The notes under the pieces were generated by a model. The model was not told where the DNA came from. It saw only the letters and a list, made by a program, of their open reading frames with translations, and did not search any database. A program made the translations under genes and the position numbers. Source: Opitutia bacterium Tous-C4FEB (GTDB lineage Bacteria > Verrucomicrobiota > Verrucomicrobiia > Opitutales > Opitutaceae). From it: a stretch of 64,000 nt of DNA. The DNA lies in contig NEVA01000001.1 in NCBI GenBank assembly GCA_002304445.1, positions 62,001 to 126,000 on the forward strand, in the 5' to 3' direction. Shown here in pieces: positions 38,242 through 47,548 of the stretch; positions within the stretch are counted from its first letter, which is position 1; each line of letters starts with the position of its first letter.

Positions 38242-38270
38242 GATGAGAGTGCGTTAGTGTGGATGAAGAG

Positions 38271-39218
38271 TTACTTGCGCGCCGATTGCGCGAGGACCGC
38301 CATGATCGCTTTTTGCGTGTGCAGGCGGTTCTCGGCCTGGTCGAAGATGATCGAGCGCGGATTGTCCAAAACCGCCTGTTCCACTTCCTCGCCCGCATGG
38401 GCCGGCAGGCAGTGCATGAACAGCGCATCGGGCTTGGCGGCGGCGAACAACTTCGCCGTGACCGCATAGGGCGACATCTGCCGGATGCGCTCCGCTTTCT
38501 CGTCTTCCTTGCCCATGCTCACCCAGACATCGGTATAAACCACGTCGGCGTCTTTCACCGCTTCATAGGGGTCGGTCGTGAACTGATACGAATCGGCCGG
38601 AAACCCCTCCCGTTCGAGCTGGGCCTTGATCTCGGCGCCGGGCGCGAACTCCGCCGGACCCGAAAGCGCGATCTTCATCCCGAAAAGATTGGCGCCGAGG
38701 ATCCACGAATTCGCCATGTTGCACGCCGTGTCGCCAAGAAACGCGATCTTCCGCCCGCGCAACGAGCCGACGAGATCGTCGTTCTTCGCCCACCGCTCGA
38801 TCATCGTGAACGCATCCGTGTAAATCTGGCAGGGGTGGAGAAAATCGGTCAGCGCGTTGATCACCGGCACTGTGGCCCGGGCGGCCAACCGCTCGACCTC
38901 CGTGTGGTCGTAGGTGCGGACAATCAAACCGTGGACAAAGCGCGATAGCACCTGCGCCGTATCTTCCACGGATTCGCCGCGCCCGAGCTGGATGTCGTTT
39001 TTATTGAGAAAAAGCGGATTGCCACCGAGCTCGTGGATCCCGACTTCAAACGAGACCCGGGTGCGCGTGGAGGACTTGGAAAAAATCAGGGCCCAGGTCT
39101 GGCCGGCGAGCACGCGGGCGTCCGGCTGCCCGCGTTTGGTTTTGAATTCGCGGGCCAGCGCGAAAACCCCGCCCAATTCGCTGGGCTTGAAATCGGTCTC
39201 CTTCAGGAAGTGTTTCAT
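38271..39218 (-). CDS. argF: Ornithine carbamoyltransferase
   Basis: 315 residues. It makes citrulline from ornithine and carbamoyl phosphate. The carbamoyl-phosphate loop SKSSTRTRVSFEVG is near residues 51-64, the HPCQI segment near 130-134, and the ornithine-binding MHCLPAHAGEEV near 265-276. VSMGKEDE matches the SMG ornithine-contact motif. Complete and of normal length; 61 bp downstream of argD and 29 bp upstream of argG on the minus strand. Confidence 0.96.
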   Translation of the reverse strand: MKHFLKETDFKPSELGGVFALAREFKTKRGQPDARVLAGQTWALIFSKSSTRTRVSFEVGIHELGGNPLFLNKNDIQLGRGESVEDTAQVLSRFVHGLIVRTYDHTEVERLAARATVPVINALTDFLHPCQIYTDAFTMIERWAKNDDLVGSLRGRKIAFLGDTACNMANSWILGANLFGMKIALSGPAEFAPGAEIKAQLEREGFPADSYQFTTDPYEAVKDADVVYTDVWVSMGKEDEKAERIRQMSPYAVTAKLFAAAKPDALFMHCLPAHAGEEVEQAVLDNPRSIIFDQAENRLHTQKAIMAVLAQSARK

Positions 39219-39279
39219 CGCGTAAACGAAAAACGTAAAACGTCCGGCCCGCGCCGCACGAGAGCAAAAACGCCTGCGT

Positions 39280-40506
39280 TCAGGCTTTCGCCTTCAGCAC
39301 CGCCCGGAAAATCTCAACCGAGCGTGCCAGCTCTTCCTCCGTGGCGTTGAGCGGCGGGAGCAGCCGGATCACGTTTCCCCCGGCCATGGGCGCCAGCAGT
39401 CCGGCCTCGCGCAGGGCGATCACGTAGGGCGGCGCTTCGCCGGTGAGCTGCACGCCCACCATAAAGCCCATTCCGCGCACGCCCGTCACTTGCGCCGGAA
39501 AATCCCGCGCCAGCCCTGCCAGCTCCGCGATCCAAGGCGCGCTCGCCTTCAGCACGTGCGGCATCAACCGCTCGCGCTCCAAGACATCAAGCACCGCAAG
39601 CCCGGCCGCACACGCCAGCGGCGTGCCGCCAAACGTCGTGCCGTGCGAGCCCGGCTGGAAAAGATCCGCCGCACGCTCGCCCACCCAAATCGCGCCGATG
39701 GGAAATCCGCCGCCAAGCCCTTTGGCCATGCCCACCGCATCCGCCCGCACGCCGGCGTGATCGAACGCGAAAAATTTACCCGTGCGCCCGATCCCGCACT
39801 GCACTTCGTCGAGGATGAGCAGCAGATTGTGCTGGTCGCAGAGCCGGCGCAGGCCGACGAGAAACTCGGGCGTGCAGGGGTGGACGCCACCTTCGCCTTG
39901 GATCGTCTCCACAAAAATCGCCGTCGTCTGGTCGTCGATCAACGCCTCAAAGGACACGAGATCGTTCAAGTCGCCAAACGAGAAGCCCGGCACCAGCGGC
40001 CGAAATCCTTTTTGGATTTTCTCCTGCGGCGTCGCGCTCATCCCGCCAAACGTGCGGCCATGAAATGCCTGTTTGGCGCAGATGACTTTGTAGCATTTGC
40101 CTTCCTCACCGCTTTTCCGCACTCCGTGCAACCGCGCCAGTTTGATCAGCGCTTCATTGGCCTCGGCTCCGCTGTTGCAGAAAAACACCCGGCCCGGTCC
40201 CGCGTAGCCGACGAGCCGACGGGCAAGTTCACCCTGATTCGGGTGACGGAACAGGTTGCTGGTATGAATCAACTCGCCCGCCTGCCGCTGGATCGCCGCC
40301 ACCCAATGCGGATGACAATGCCCGAGCGCGCTCACCGCGATGCCCGACGTGAAATCCAAATAGCAGTTCCCCTGATCGTCCCAGACTTTGGCGCCCAGGC
40401 CGCGGGTAAGCGTGATGGCCGCGCGGCCGTAGTTCTTCATGACGTGCGCGTCATAAAGCTCGGCCGTGCTCGTGCGAATCAGGGAGGGACTGGTCGGACT
40501 GTTCAT
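39280..40506 (-). CDS. argD: Acetylornithine aminotransferase
   Basis: 408 residues from the ATG at 40506 (MNSPTSPSLIRTSTAELYD); the frame to 40551 is not needed. A class III PLP aminotransferase that converts N-acetylglutamate semialdehyde to N-acetylornithine. The glycine-rich FCNSGAEANEALIKLAR contacts the PLP phosphate, EVQCGIGRTGKFFAFDH supplies the pyridine-contacting region, and the Schiff-base Lys is in GMAKGLGGGFPIGA (near residue 255). Such enzymes may also serve in lysine synthesis. It lies between argB and argF. Confidence 0.95.
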   Translation of the reverse strand: MNSPTSPSLIRTSTAELYDAHVMKNYGRAAITLTRGLGAKVWDDQGNCYLDFTSGIAVSALGHCHPHWVAAIQRQAGELIHTSNLFRHPNQGELARRLVGYAGPGRVFFCNSGAEANEALIKLARLHGVRKSGEEGKCYKVICAKQAFHGRTFGGMSATPQEKIQKGFRPLVPGFSFGDLNDLVSFEALIDDQTTAIFVETIQGEGGVHPCTPEFLVGLRRLCDQHNLLLILDEVQCGIGRTGKFFAFDHAGVRADAVGMAKGLGGGFPIGAIWVGERAADLFQPGSHGTTFGGTPLACAAGLAVLDVLERERLMPHVLKASAPWIAELAGLARDFPAQVTGVRGMGFMVGVQLTGEAPPYVIALREAGLLAPMAGGNVIRLLPPLNATEEELARSVEIFRAVLKAKA

Positions 40507-40619
40507 GGAGAAAACTCTAAGAATGATGAAGCGTCCGGCCCCAGGGGCCAATCCGTCTGACCGGGCGCGGCCGGATTAGTAGCGGGGCGAATCCCAGAAT
40601 TCGAAAAATCACTTTCCGT

Positions 40620-41507
40620 TCAACCGTGCACGATTTCCGTGCCGATGCCCTTGTCGGTGAAAATCTCCAACAGCAACGAATGGGCGAGACGTCCGTCGAT
40701 GAAGTGCACACGCTGCACGCCCTCGGCCAACGCCCGCACCGCACTGCCGACTTTCGGCCTCATGCCTTTGTCGATCACACCCCGGGCTTTCAACGCTTCG
40801 ACTTGGCTGATCTTGAGCGTCGAAATCAGGGTCGAGGCATCGGGCGGAGCGGAAAGCAGCCCCGGCACATCGCTCATATACACCAACCGCCGCGCGCGCA
40901 GGGCACTGGCGACGCGACCGGCTACCAGATCCGCGTTCACGTTGTAAGGCTTGCCGTCGTAGCCCTCGGCCACCGGCGAAATCACGGGGATATTTCCCTC
41001 CGCGATCTCTTTCTTGATGAGCTTCACTTTCACCTCGGTCACCTCGCCCACGAAGCCGAGATCCACGGTGTTGCCGTCGTCGTCGGTCGTGAGTTTTTGG
41101 CACACGAGCACGCTGTCGCCCGCGAGTCCCTTGGGCTTGCCCTTGGCCGTGATGATCGCGTCGCACACATCTTTGTTCACGATCTCGTCGAGCGTGCGTT
41201 TCACGATGGCAACCGTGGCCTCGTCGGTGACGCGCAGGCCGTTGACGAAATTCGCCTTCAAGCCGGAGGACTCCATCGCCTTGGTGATCGCCTTGCCGCC
41301 GCCGTGGACGACCACGACGTTGACCCCGACCGCCGCGAGAAACGCGATATCGTAGGCCACCCGCGTGCGGGCGACCGGGTCCGGATCGTCCATGAAACTT
41401 CCGCCGTATTTCACGACGAAGGTGGAACCACGGAAATCTTGGATATAAGGCAGCGCCTCGAGCAGCACCTTCGCCTTGGCGGTTACTTCGGCAACATTCA
41501 CATTCAT
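40620..41507 (-). CDS. argB: Acetylglutamate kinase
   Basis: 295 residues. It phosphorylates N-acetylglutamate, usually the committed and arginine-inhibited step. The amino-acid kinase fold shows [12 protein letters not shown] at the ATP loop (near residue 30), [19 protein letters not shown] for substrate binding, and [27 protein letters not shown] with its conserved Lys, Asn and Asp. The long N-terminal helix ([22 protein letters not shown]) resembles arginine-sensitive hexameric forms. First gene of the minus-strand arg run and divergent from argJ over a 202-bp gap that must hold both promoters. Confidence 0.95.
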   Translation of the reverse strand: MNVNVAEVTAKAKVLLEALPYIQDFRGSTFVVKYGGSFMDDPDPVARTRVAYDIAFLAAVGVNVVVVHGGGKAITKAMESSGLKANFVNGLRVTDEATVAIVKRTLDEIVNKDVCDAIITAKGKPKGLAGDSVLVCQKLTTDDDGNTVDLGFVGEVTEVKVKLIKKEIAEGNIPVISPVAEGYDGKPYNVNADLVAGRVASALRARRLVYMSDVPGLLSAPPDASTLISTLKISQVEALKARGVIDKGMRPKVGSAVRALAEGVQRVHFIDGRLAHSLLLEIFTDKGIGTEIVHG

Positions 41508-41709
41508 GGGTAAATCAAGCGCCGCTCCGGGCGGAACGAAGCGGGAAAAAACGATTTTTGGCGTGCACGGTATTTGTCGGGATGCAGAGAAGTAGCGCAG
41601 TCGGCCGGCGCATTTCCATCACATTCGCAGAGCGCGGAATAATTTCACCAAACTACAATCCGGAAAAAATCAGCTTCACACAACGGCCCCGCGCGCCCAC
41701 TTCTCCCTC

Positions 41710-43026
41710 GTGGCCAGCACCGCCCTTACCTTCACCGACCGCGACTCCCATCGCGCTTGGCTCACCCGCCAAGCCCAACTCCCCGCCGGGTTTCGCGTGG
41801 GTACGACCCGGTTTGAGTTCATGCCTCGCGAGGCGCCAAAGCCCGCGAAGATGACACTTACGTTGATCGCTCTCGATCAACCGACACCCGATTTTGCCGC
41901 CTTGTTCACCCGCAACGCCCTGCCCGGTGCACCCATCATCGTCGGTCGGCAACGGCTGCACGAGCCGACGCTCGGCGCGATCATCGTAAACAACAAAGTC
42001 TCCAACGTCTGCGCGCCCGGCGGTGTCGAAGCGTCGGAACGCATCTGCTCCGAACTCGCAAAATTGCTGGGGCTCTCCGCCGGCCAAATTCTCCCGAGTT
42101 CAACCGGCGTGATCGGCTGGGGTCTCCCGGTGGACGCCATCGTCAGCGCGCTACCACAGACTACGGCCACACTCACCGGCGCCTCCATTTTGCCCGCCGC
42201 CGAGGGCATCGTGACGACCGATCTCTACCCCAAGATTCGCCGCGCCCACGTCGGCGCGGGCAGTATCGTCGGCATCGCCAAGGGCGCCGGCATGATCGAG
42301 CCCAACCTCGCGACGATGCTCGTCTACGTCTTGACCGATCTCGCGGTGCCCCGGGCCGAGCTGCGCGCCGCGCTCACCCGCGCGGTCGAAACCAGTTTCA
42401 ACACCATCAGCGTCGACAGCGACACGAGCACCTCGGATACCGTCGCCCTCGTTTCCTCCGGCCGCGTGCCCTGCCCCGATCTCGCCGCGTTCGAGACCGC
42501 GCTTACGCAGGTGTGCCGCGACCTCGCCGAGGATGTCGTGCGCAACGGCGAAGGCGTGCGTCACGTGATCCGCGTCGCGGTCAGCGCCGCAGCCACCGTG
42601 CCGCTGGCGCGCGCGGTCGGCAAAGCGATCGTCAACGCCCCGCTCTTCAAGTGCGCCGTCGCCGGCAACGACCCCAATGTAGGCCGACTCGTGCAGGCGA
42701 TCGGCAAATACGTGGGCGCCGAAGCCCCGGGCACCGACCTGTCGCAGTTGAAACTGCGGCTCGGCGGGATCGAGATTTTTTCAGGCGGCGTGTTTCAATT
42801 GAACCCCGCCAAAGAAGCCGCCTTGGTCGCGCATTTGCGAGGCGCAGAACTCTACGCCAGCGCGCCCCCGAAAGACGGAGTCTTCACTGCCCCGATCGAT
42901 TTTCCGCCGCATGAACGCTGCGTCGAGATCGAGGTCGCGATCGGAAACGGCACGGCCGAAGCTGTCGTCATCGGCGGCGATCTCACCCACGAGTACGTGA
43001 GCGAGAACGCGGACTACCGGAGCTGA
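41710..43026 (+). CDS. argJ: Bifunctional ornithine acetyltransferase/N-acetylglutamate synthase
   Basis: 438 residues from a GTG start at 41710. ArgJ recycles the acetyl group from N-acetylornithine to glutamate and splits itself before a Thr nucleophile. Here the site is in GIAKGAGMIEPNLATML, with Thr202 after Ala201. The oxyanion Thr pair lies in ILPSSTGVIGWGLP, and here it reads Ser-Ser-Thr-Gly. The late KCAVAGNDPNVGRLVQAIG is the substrate loop. The C-terminus ends in ENADYRS, close to the usual Y-R-S/T end. With argB, C, D, F and G the cyclic route is encoded. Confidence 0.93.
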   Translation: MASTALTFTDRDSHRAWLTRQAQLPAGFRVGTTRFEFMPREAPKPAKMTLTLIALDQPTPDFAALFTRNALPGAPIIVGRQRLHEPTLGAIIVNNKVSNVCAPGGVEASERICSELAKLLGLSAGQILPSSTGVIGWGLPVDAIVSALPQTTATLTGASILPAAEGIVTTDLYPKIRRAHVGAGSIVGIAKGAGMIEPNLATMLVYVLTDLAVPRAELRAALTRAVETSFNTISVDSDTSTSDTVALVSSGRVPCPDLAAFETALTQVCRDLAEDVVRNGEGVRHVIRVAVSAAATVPLARAVGKAIVNAPLFKCAVAGNDPNVGRLVQAIGKYVGAEAPGTDLSQLKLRLGGIEIFSGGVFQLNPAKEAALVAHLRGAELYASAPPKDGVFTAPIDFPPHERCVEIEVAIGNGTAEAVVIGGDLTHEYVSENADYRS

Positions 43027-43037
43027 TTGGCCTTCTA

Positions 43038-43112
43038 GGTGGAACGCGTTGTCTCCAACGCGTTGCCGCGTACCCGCCCCAAACCAGCGCGTTAGGGACA
43101 ACGCGCTCCACC
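43038..43112. repeat. REPIN: paired inverted REP elements, AACGCGTT hairpin family
   Basis: Arms 43038-43062 and 43088-43112 are 25 nt each and match at 22 of 25 positions as inverted repeats. Both begin GGTGGA and contain hairpins: AACGCGTTG-TCTC-CAACGCGTT on the left, and AGCGCGTT-GTCCCT-AACGCGCT on the right read on minus. The A to G change in the stem is matched by T to C in its partner. It fills the 106-bp gap between the convergent stops of argJ and the peptidase-like gene, so it could also serve as a bidirectional terminator. Confidence 0.85.
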
Positions 43113-43132
43113 CCGCTCACATCGCTGGGGCA

Positions 43133-44932
43133 TCACGACTTTGCCGGCGCCGCCGCCTTGGCTTTCGCCTTCGCGGCGTCGGCGGCTCCCGGTGGTAGGT
43201 TGTCCCGGAGCGCAGCAAACCGAGCCTGCGGCGTGCCCGCCGGAGCGTAACGCAGCCCGTGCTCGATCAGGAGCGCCGCGTTGTCGACCGCCCCGCCGTA
43301 GAGACACAGCACCGCCGTCTGATAGACCAGCCCGAGCCGGCGCGGGTAGAGCTGCACGCCTTCCACCAACATATCCAAAGTCTCCGGTTTCGCCGTGTCG
43401 GCACTGCGCACGTAAGTCTCCGCCATGAGTTCGTAGAGTTCGTTCATCGTCGGCGGCTGCGTACGCGCGACGAGTAACGGCGCGATGATCGCCTGGGTTT
43501 GGACCGCCGAAAATTTTCCTTCGGCCCCGCCGGGCTGGTTCTTGGCGGCATCGAAGCGCAGGCGGGCAAGCTCCACATAGGCCAGCGGACGCACGACTTT
43601 CCCCGTCGTGGCGGCTTCGAGAAACTTTGCCGCCCGGTCATCCCGGCCCGCCGTCCGCTCGTAGAGACCAAGAGCCGCCAAGAGCCGTGGATCGCGTTCT
43701 CCGCGGGTATAGGGGGCAATGAGCGCGGCCCGCGCGGCCTCGGGTTTCTCGGCCAGCAACAGCGCCTCGCCTTTGATCCGGCCCACCTCGGACTCCGTCG
43801 CCTCGCGCAACGCGAGCGGCGCCGGATCGGGAAACCCTTCGCCCTTTTTCGCGCTCCAGCCGAGCGAGGTATAATTTGTGAAATCCAAGTAGCCGCGCAG
43901 CTCGAGCAGCATGTCGTTGTAGCTGCTGCCGAAACACTCCTTGAAGAGCGCCTCGGTCGCCGGCTCGCGCGCCGAGCGCGTGATATACGTGACGAAACCT
44001 TTTTGGTGCCGCTTGCCGGTTTGATAGAGGCACATGTGGACAAACGCCGTCGCCTGCTTGGCCCAACGGCTGCCGATCGGATTGCGGGCCGTCGGCGAAT
44101 CGTGTGTCACGGCGAACAGTTCCTGGAACGACATCAGGCGCGAACGCGCCAGCGCGGCGTTGAAGTCGCGGTCCTCGGCCGCCGCCGCGATTGATCCACC
44201 GCCCTCGCCGGCAGCGGCGCTGGCTTCATTGAGCATGGCGGCATTGGCCTGAGAAATCGAAACGGTGTTGGGGTCTTCGAGCTTCGCGAACTCGATCATC
44301 GTCGGACTGAACTTCATGCTCATGAGCAGCTGCGCGAGTCCTTCTTCGAGCCACGCCGCCATGCGCGGCGTGTTGCGCGAGAGCAACGAGTGCACGTATT
44401 CGCGATAAAGTTGTTTGTAGGAATCGACCTCGATGAAGCCGTTGTTCTCGACCCCGCCCGCCGCTTCCAGACCCGCCAAACCGAGTTCGCGGGTTTGCAG
44501 ATCGACAATGATCGTCGAGCGCTCGGCATTGCGGAGAAACAAACTGGCCAAGCCGACCTGCGGACCGCCATCGGCCTTCGTGGGGACGAACGCGTCGAAC
44601 TTCCCGCCGCGACCGCAAAGGATCAACGTGGTCGGCGTCGGGCTACGGCCGATCAGCGCCGGCCACACCACGCCGATGGCCTGATTGAACTGCTGGAAAT
44701 CACGCATGAGCCGCTGGGTCTCGCGGTCGGAGGCGTTGGTGAGGATTTCGAAATTGGGAATCTGCGCATGGCGCCACGACTCGGGCGGCGGCAACTCGCG
44801 GGAATCGGTCACCGTAAAGGTCGGGAGCGAAATCGGGGCGTCTTTGGCGACGTCTTCCGCCGCCGTGCCGACGACCGCGAGCAACAGCCAGGAAACCAAC
44901 AGCCGAAGGCGAAACGAGGAGGAGAAATTCAT
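43133..44932 (-). CDS. Exported protein with degenerate gluzincin-like motif and helical repeats
   Basis: 599 residues from the ATG at 44932, which gives a signal peptide (MNFSSSFRLRLLVSWLLLAVVGTAA). Residues about 50-215 look like DUF1570-type peptidases. In those, HExxH is followed about 16-20 residues later by a Glu in WL-EGLA. Here the motif reads REYVH at 177-181, followed by WLEEGLAQ at 194-201, so the first zinc-ligand His is replaced by Arg. The C-terminal half (about 370-585) looks like TPR-type helical repeats. It may be a pseudo-peptidase or a scaffold. Found convergent with argJ. Confidence 0.7.
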   Translation of the reverse strand: MNFSSSFRLRLLVSWLLLAVVGTAAEDVAKDAPISLPTFTVTDSRELPPPESWRHAQIPNFEILTNASDRETQRLMRDFQQFNQAIGVVWPALIGRSPTPTTLILCGRGGKFDAFVPTKADGGPQVGLASLFLRNAERSTIIVDLQTRELGLAGLEAAGGVENNGFIEVDSYKQLYREYVHSLLSRNTPRMAAWLEEGLAQLLMSMKFSPTMIEFAKLEDPNTVSISQANAAMLNEASAAAGEGGGSIAAAAEDRDFNAALARSRLMSFQELFAVTHDSPTARNPIGSRWAKQATAFVHMCLYQTGKRHQKGFVTYITRSAREPATEALFKECFGSSYNDMLLELRGYLDFTNYTSLGWSAKKGEGFPDPAPLALREATESEVGRIKGEALLLAEKPEAARAALIAPYTRGERDPRLLAALGLYERTAGRDDRAAKFLEAATTGKVVRPLAYVELARLRFDAAKNQPGGAEGKFSAVQTQAIIAPLLVARTQPPTMNELYELMAETYVRSADTAKPETLDMLVEGVQLYPRRLGLVYQTAVLCLYGGAVDNAALLIEHGLRYAPAGTPQARFAALRDNLPPGAADAAKAKAKAAAPAKS

Positions 44933-45225
44933 GGGGCTACAAAGTTTAAGGGGAGAACGCACTAGATCGCAGAACGCGATCCAGCGTGCGGAGCTTCAGG
45001 GTCGGATAAAGTCCGAAAACGCTCCTGCGAGGGAATATCCGGCGTTCGCCGAACGTCGCCCGCCGACCGCCGCCCGACGACCGCCGCCCGACGACGGCTC
45101 ACGCGCCCGTTTTGGCTCGGATGCAGGGCCCAGATCATACCGTCCACCGCGCCCCCGTTGGTCCCCCGAGCAACCGAACCCATGTCCATTAACCGCAGCA
45201 GCCGACCGCATGGAACTTGGCCGGA

Positions 45226-46137
45226 TTATCTCCGCTCGCTGAATTCCAGCAGCGCCGTCGCGAAGCGGCGGCCGATCTCTAGCGTGCCTTTCGCGGTGAA
45301 ATGCGTGTGCGACGGCGGCAGCGTCTCCGCGCCCTCGGTGTCCACGTAGCGGGTGAGCGGATCCATCGCGGCCAACGCCCGTTGCTGGGCGACAATCACC
45401 GGCATGTGGGGATTCTTGTCGTTGCCGAAACGCGTGTTCACCCCGACCAACGCGAGCAAGTGCGGCGCCTCCAGATCCCGCCGCAACCGTGCGAGCATAT
45501 GCGCCAGATTCTTCGCATACTCCGGGGCGGCCGTCTTCGTCGCATCACTCTCCCCTTGCACCCACACGAGCGCGCGCAGGCGGAGCGTGATGCCTTGCGC
45601 CTGCGCCGCCGCCAACGCCGCTTTCGTCTCCGTCACCAACGCCCGGTAGCACGCGCCCGTCGGGCCCGCATCGTCCGGGTTCCAATCCTGCATCAACGCC
45701 GTGCCGCTGAAGGCCGCTTTCACGATGGCCAACGGCCGGCCTTCCCGCGCGCGGAGCTCGCGCGCCAAGCCTATCTCCGGACCGAAGCCGCCTTCGGCCT
45801 TTCTGAAATTCCCATTTTGGCGCGGCGACTTCGCTTTTGCCTCCGCCGTGGTCGTTTCTAGCGGCGTGCCTTTCGGCTGGGGCTGGAGCTGCGTCCACTT
45901 CCCGCCGCTCGTAACATCATAGTCGTCGGGCGGCGGATCGCCGACCCGCCACCAAAACATCACGTCCCGATCCGACGCGTCCGTCGGCAGCTCCGACGCA
46001 TACGCATCAAAGCCGACCGCATTCGACTGACCCGCGATCAGCACCAGATCGCGCGTCGCAGTGGGCCCCCGCGAGCCCGTGTGACTGCAACCGGCCGAAA
46101 CGAATAGAAGCAGAAGGAACGAGAAAAGGCGTAGCAT
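45226..46137 (-). CDS. Sialate O-acetylesterase-type SGNH lipoprotein
   Basis: 303 residues from the ATG at 46137, giving a lipoprotein signal with lipobox VSAGC (Cys near residue 18). The SASA (PF03629) carbohydrate-esterase fold is evident: DLVLIAGQSNAVGFD has the Ser nucleophile in GQSN. WVQGESDATKTAAPEYAKN has the GES block, and LPPSHTHFTAKGTLEIGRRFA supplies the catalytic His block. It would remove acetyl groups from sugars at the cell surface or in the periplasm. No carbohydrate operon is adjacent. The upstream frame to 46305 runs through a REP and is not used. Confidence 0.88.
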   Translation of the reverse strand: MLRLFSFLLLLFVSAGCSHTGSRGPTATRDLVLIAGQSNAVGFDAYASELPTDASDRDVMFWWRVGDPPPDDYDVTSGGKWTQLQPQPKGTPLETTTAEAKAKSPRQNGNFRKAEGGFGPEIGLARELRAREGRPLAIVKAAFSGTALMQDWNPDDAGPTGACYRALVTETKAALAAAQAQGITLRLRALVWVQGESDATKTAAPEYAKNLAHMLARLRRDLEAPHLLALVGVNTRFGNDKNPHMPVIVAQQRALAAMDPLTRYVDTEGAETLPPSHTHFTAKGTLEIGRRFATALLEFSERR

Positions 46138-46277
46138 GACCTGAAGAATGCGGCCTACGACACGTGCTTTGTAAACACCCCGTGCGCGGCATGGGCCGAC
46201 GGCACGCGCTCGGTGCGTTCGTAGCCGGGCTTCTGACCTGTGAACGAGCAGACAACTTGCCACGTGGTTTCCGATTC

Positions 46278-46301
46278 CATGGGCGGGACGCCCATGCCAC
46301 C
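46278..46301 (-). repeat. Single REP element, CATGGGCG hairpin family
   Basis: Read on the minus strand this is GGTGG followed by hairpin CATGGGCG-TCC-CGCCCATG, an exact 8-bp stem with a TCC loop. The head and loop are the same type as in the REPINs at 36504 and 43038, but no paired arm of good quality is nearby. It lies in the 263-bp gap between the SGNH esterase and tRNA-Leu, in which nothing else is recognised. Confidence 0.7.
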
Positions 46302-46400
46302 TCAATCACGGACTTCACCTCGGGTTACACTCTGGTCGTCACCGGCTAGTAATCGTGCTCGCCCGCTCGGCCGGACCTCTTCAACTTGCTGCGGTTCGTC

Positions 46401-46484
46401 GCTCGGGTGATGGAATGGCAGACATGCGGGTCTTAGAAGCCCGTGCCGTAAGGCGTGCAGGTTCGAGTCCTGTCCCGAGCACCA
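46401..46484 (+). tRNA. tRNA-Leu (anticodon TAG)
   Basis: Acceptor arms GCTCGGG (46401-46407) and CCCGAGC (46474-46480) pair fully. The discriminator A is at 46481 and CCA is encoded at 46482-46484. The anticodon loop CTTAGAA places TAG at 46434-46436, which reads CTA and other CTN leucine codons. A long variable arm (TGCCGTAAGGCG) typical of Leu, and the T-loop GGTTCGAGTCC, are present. It ends 11 bp before the psd stop, which is on the opposite strand. Confidence 0.96.
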
Positions 46485-46495
46485 AAAACGCCTCT

Positions 46496-47419
46496 TCAGC
46501 GTGGCGCGACCCCGAGGCGGTCACCCATCTTGGCGTAGGTCTCGATGTACTCAGCGCTCTGGGCGAGCACATCGGCGTCGAACGCGATCCGGCCTTTTTG
46601 GAAAATCGTGATCACGCACGAGCCGCCGAAAGCGAACAGCCCCTTTTCATCGCCCTTGGCGTAATCGCGGCCGAAGACGAAGCTTTGGACGATGCTGCCG
46701 ACGTTCGTCGCACCCACCTCCAACATCGCAACCTCCCCAAATCCCGGCGCCGCGATCACGGTGAGCGCGCGCTTGTTTTCGACGAGGTAGCCGATGTTCC
46801 GCCGCAGCGCGATCGGACTGACGGAGAAAAGCCAACCGTTAATGATCTTGGATTCGCTTGGGGTGCCGCCGACGGCGAAGTGGAACCGGTGATAGTCGAC
46901 CGGACAAAGTCGCGAAATCACCATCGAGCCGCCGGCAAACTTTTGGGCGAGCACGCGCTGTTCCTCAGGCAAAGCCGCTTCGCCGAAAAGCTCGGCGAGG
47001 GTAAATTTCATGCCTTTGACGTAAAACCCTTCGACCGTGTCTACATCCTGAAAGACGAGGTGCCGACCGTCGGCCGGAAAAATCGCGACGTTGGACTCCG
47101 GCGCAATAGGACGCGCCTCGGGCTTCAGCGCGCGGTAGAAAAACTCGTTGAACGTCTTGTAGTCGAAGGGCGACTTCGCGAATTCATCCACGTTGAGCCC
47201 GTACTTCGTGATGAAAGGGATGATCTCCAGCGCACTGACCCGCTTGGTCATCTTCCGCCCATACCACTGGGAAAACCAGGCGCGCTTCGCGAGTAACCAC
47301 ACGAAGAACAATCCGGCGGGATTCTCATAGGCGAACCGCAGCCAGCCCTCGCCGTAGATCTGCTCGGTCTTGAGGGCCTTTTCGTAGCGGTCGTAGTAGC
47401 GAATGGGTGCGGCGGACAT
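46496..47419 (-). CDS. psd: Phosphatidylserine decarboxylase
   Basis: 307 residues. The enzyme makes phosphatidylethanolamine from phosphatidylserine in the inner membrane. It matures by serinolysis at a Gly-Ser bond; the site here is FAFGGSCVITIF, with Ser267 becoming the pyruvoyl group. PADGRHLVF (Asp117) and CPVDYHRFHFAVGG (conserved His residues) complete the family triad. The GGSC form differs from the E. coli LGST and is closer to larger PSD subfamilies. The length suits a proenzyme. The gene is convergent with tRNA-Leu. Confidence 0.93.
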   Translation of the reverse strand: MSAAPIRYYDRYEKALKTEQIYGEGWLRFAYENPAGLFFVWLLAKRAWFSQWYGRKMTKRVSALEIIPFITKYGLNVDEFAKSPFDYKTFNEFFYRALKPEARPIAPESNVAIFPADGRHLVFQDVDTVEGFYVKGMKFTLAELFGEAALPEEQRVLAQKFAGGSMVISRLCPVDYHRFHFAVGGTPSESKIINGWLFSVSPIALRRNIGYLVENKRALTVIAAPGFGEVAMLEVGATNVGSIVQSFVFGRDYAKGDEKGLFAFGGSCVITIFQKGRIAFDADVLAQSAEYIETYAKMGDRLGVAPR

Positions 47420-47516
47420 CTCACAACGGTCACGTTTCGGGGCACGGGCGCAAAGGAGAAATCGCGTGATGGAAACAGCGATCCAAAAACGAGGCCGGAC
47501 GGTAACTGCGGTCTCT

Positions 47517-47540
47517 TGTAGCCGGGGTCGCTGACCCCGG
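47517..47540 (+). repeat. REP unit, left flank of RAYT
   Basis: TGTAG head followed by a perfect hairpin CCGGGGTC-GCT-GACCCCGG. It ends 8 bp before the RAYT stop codon. It is identical, in inverted orientation, to the unit at 48067-48090 (24 of 24). Confidence 0.92.
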
Positions 47541-47548
47541 AGCCTTTC

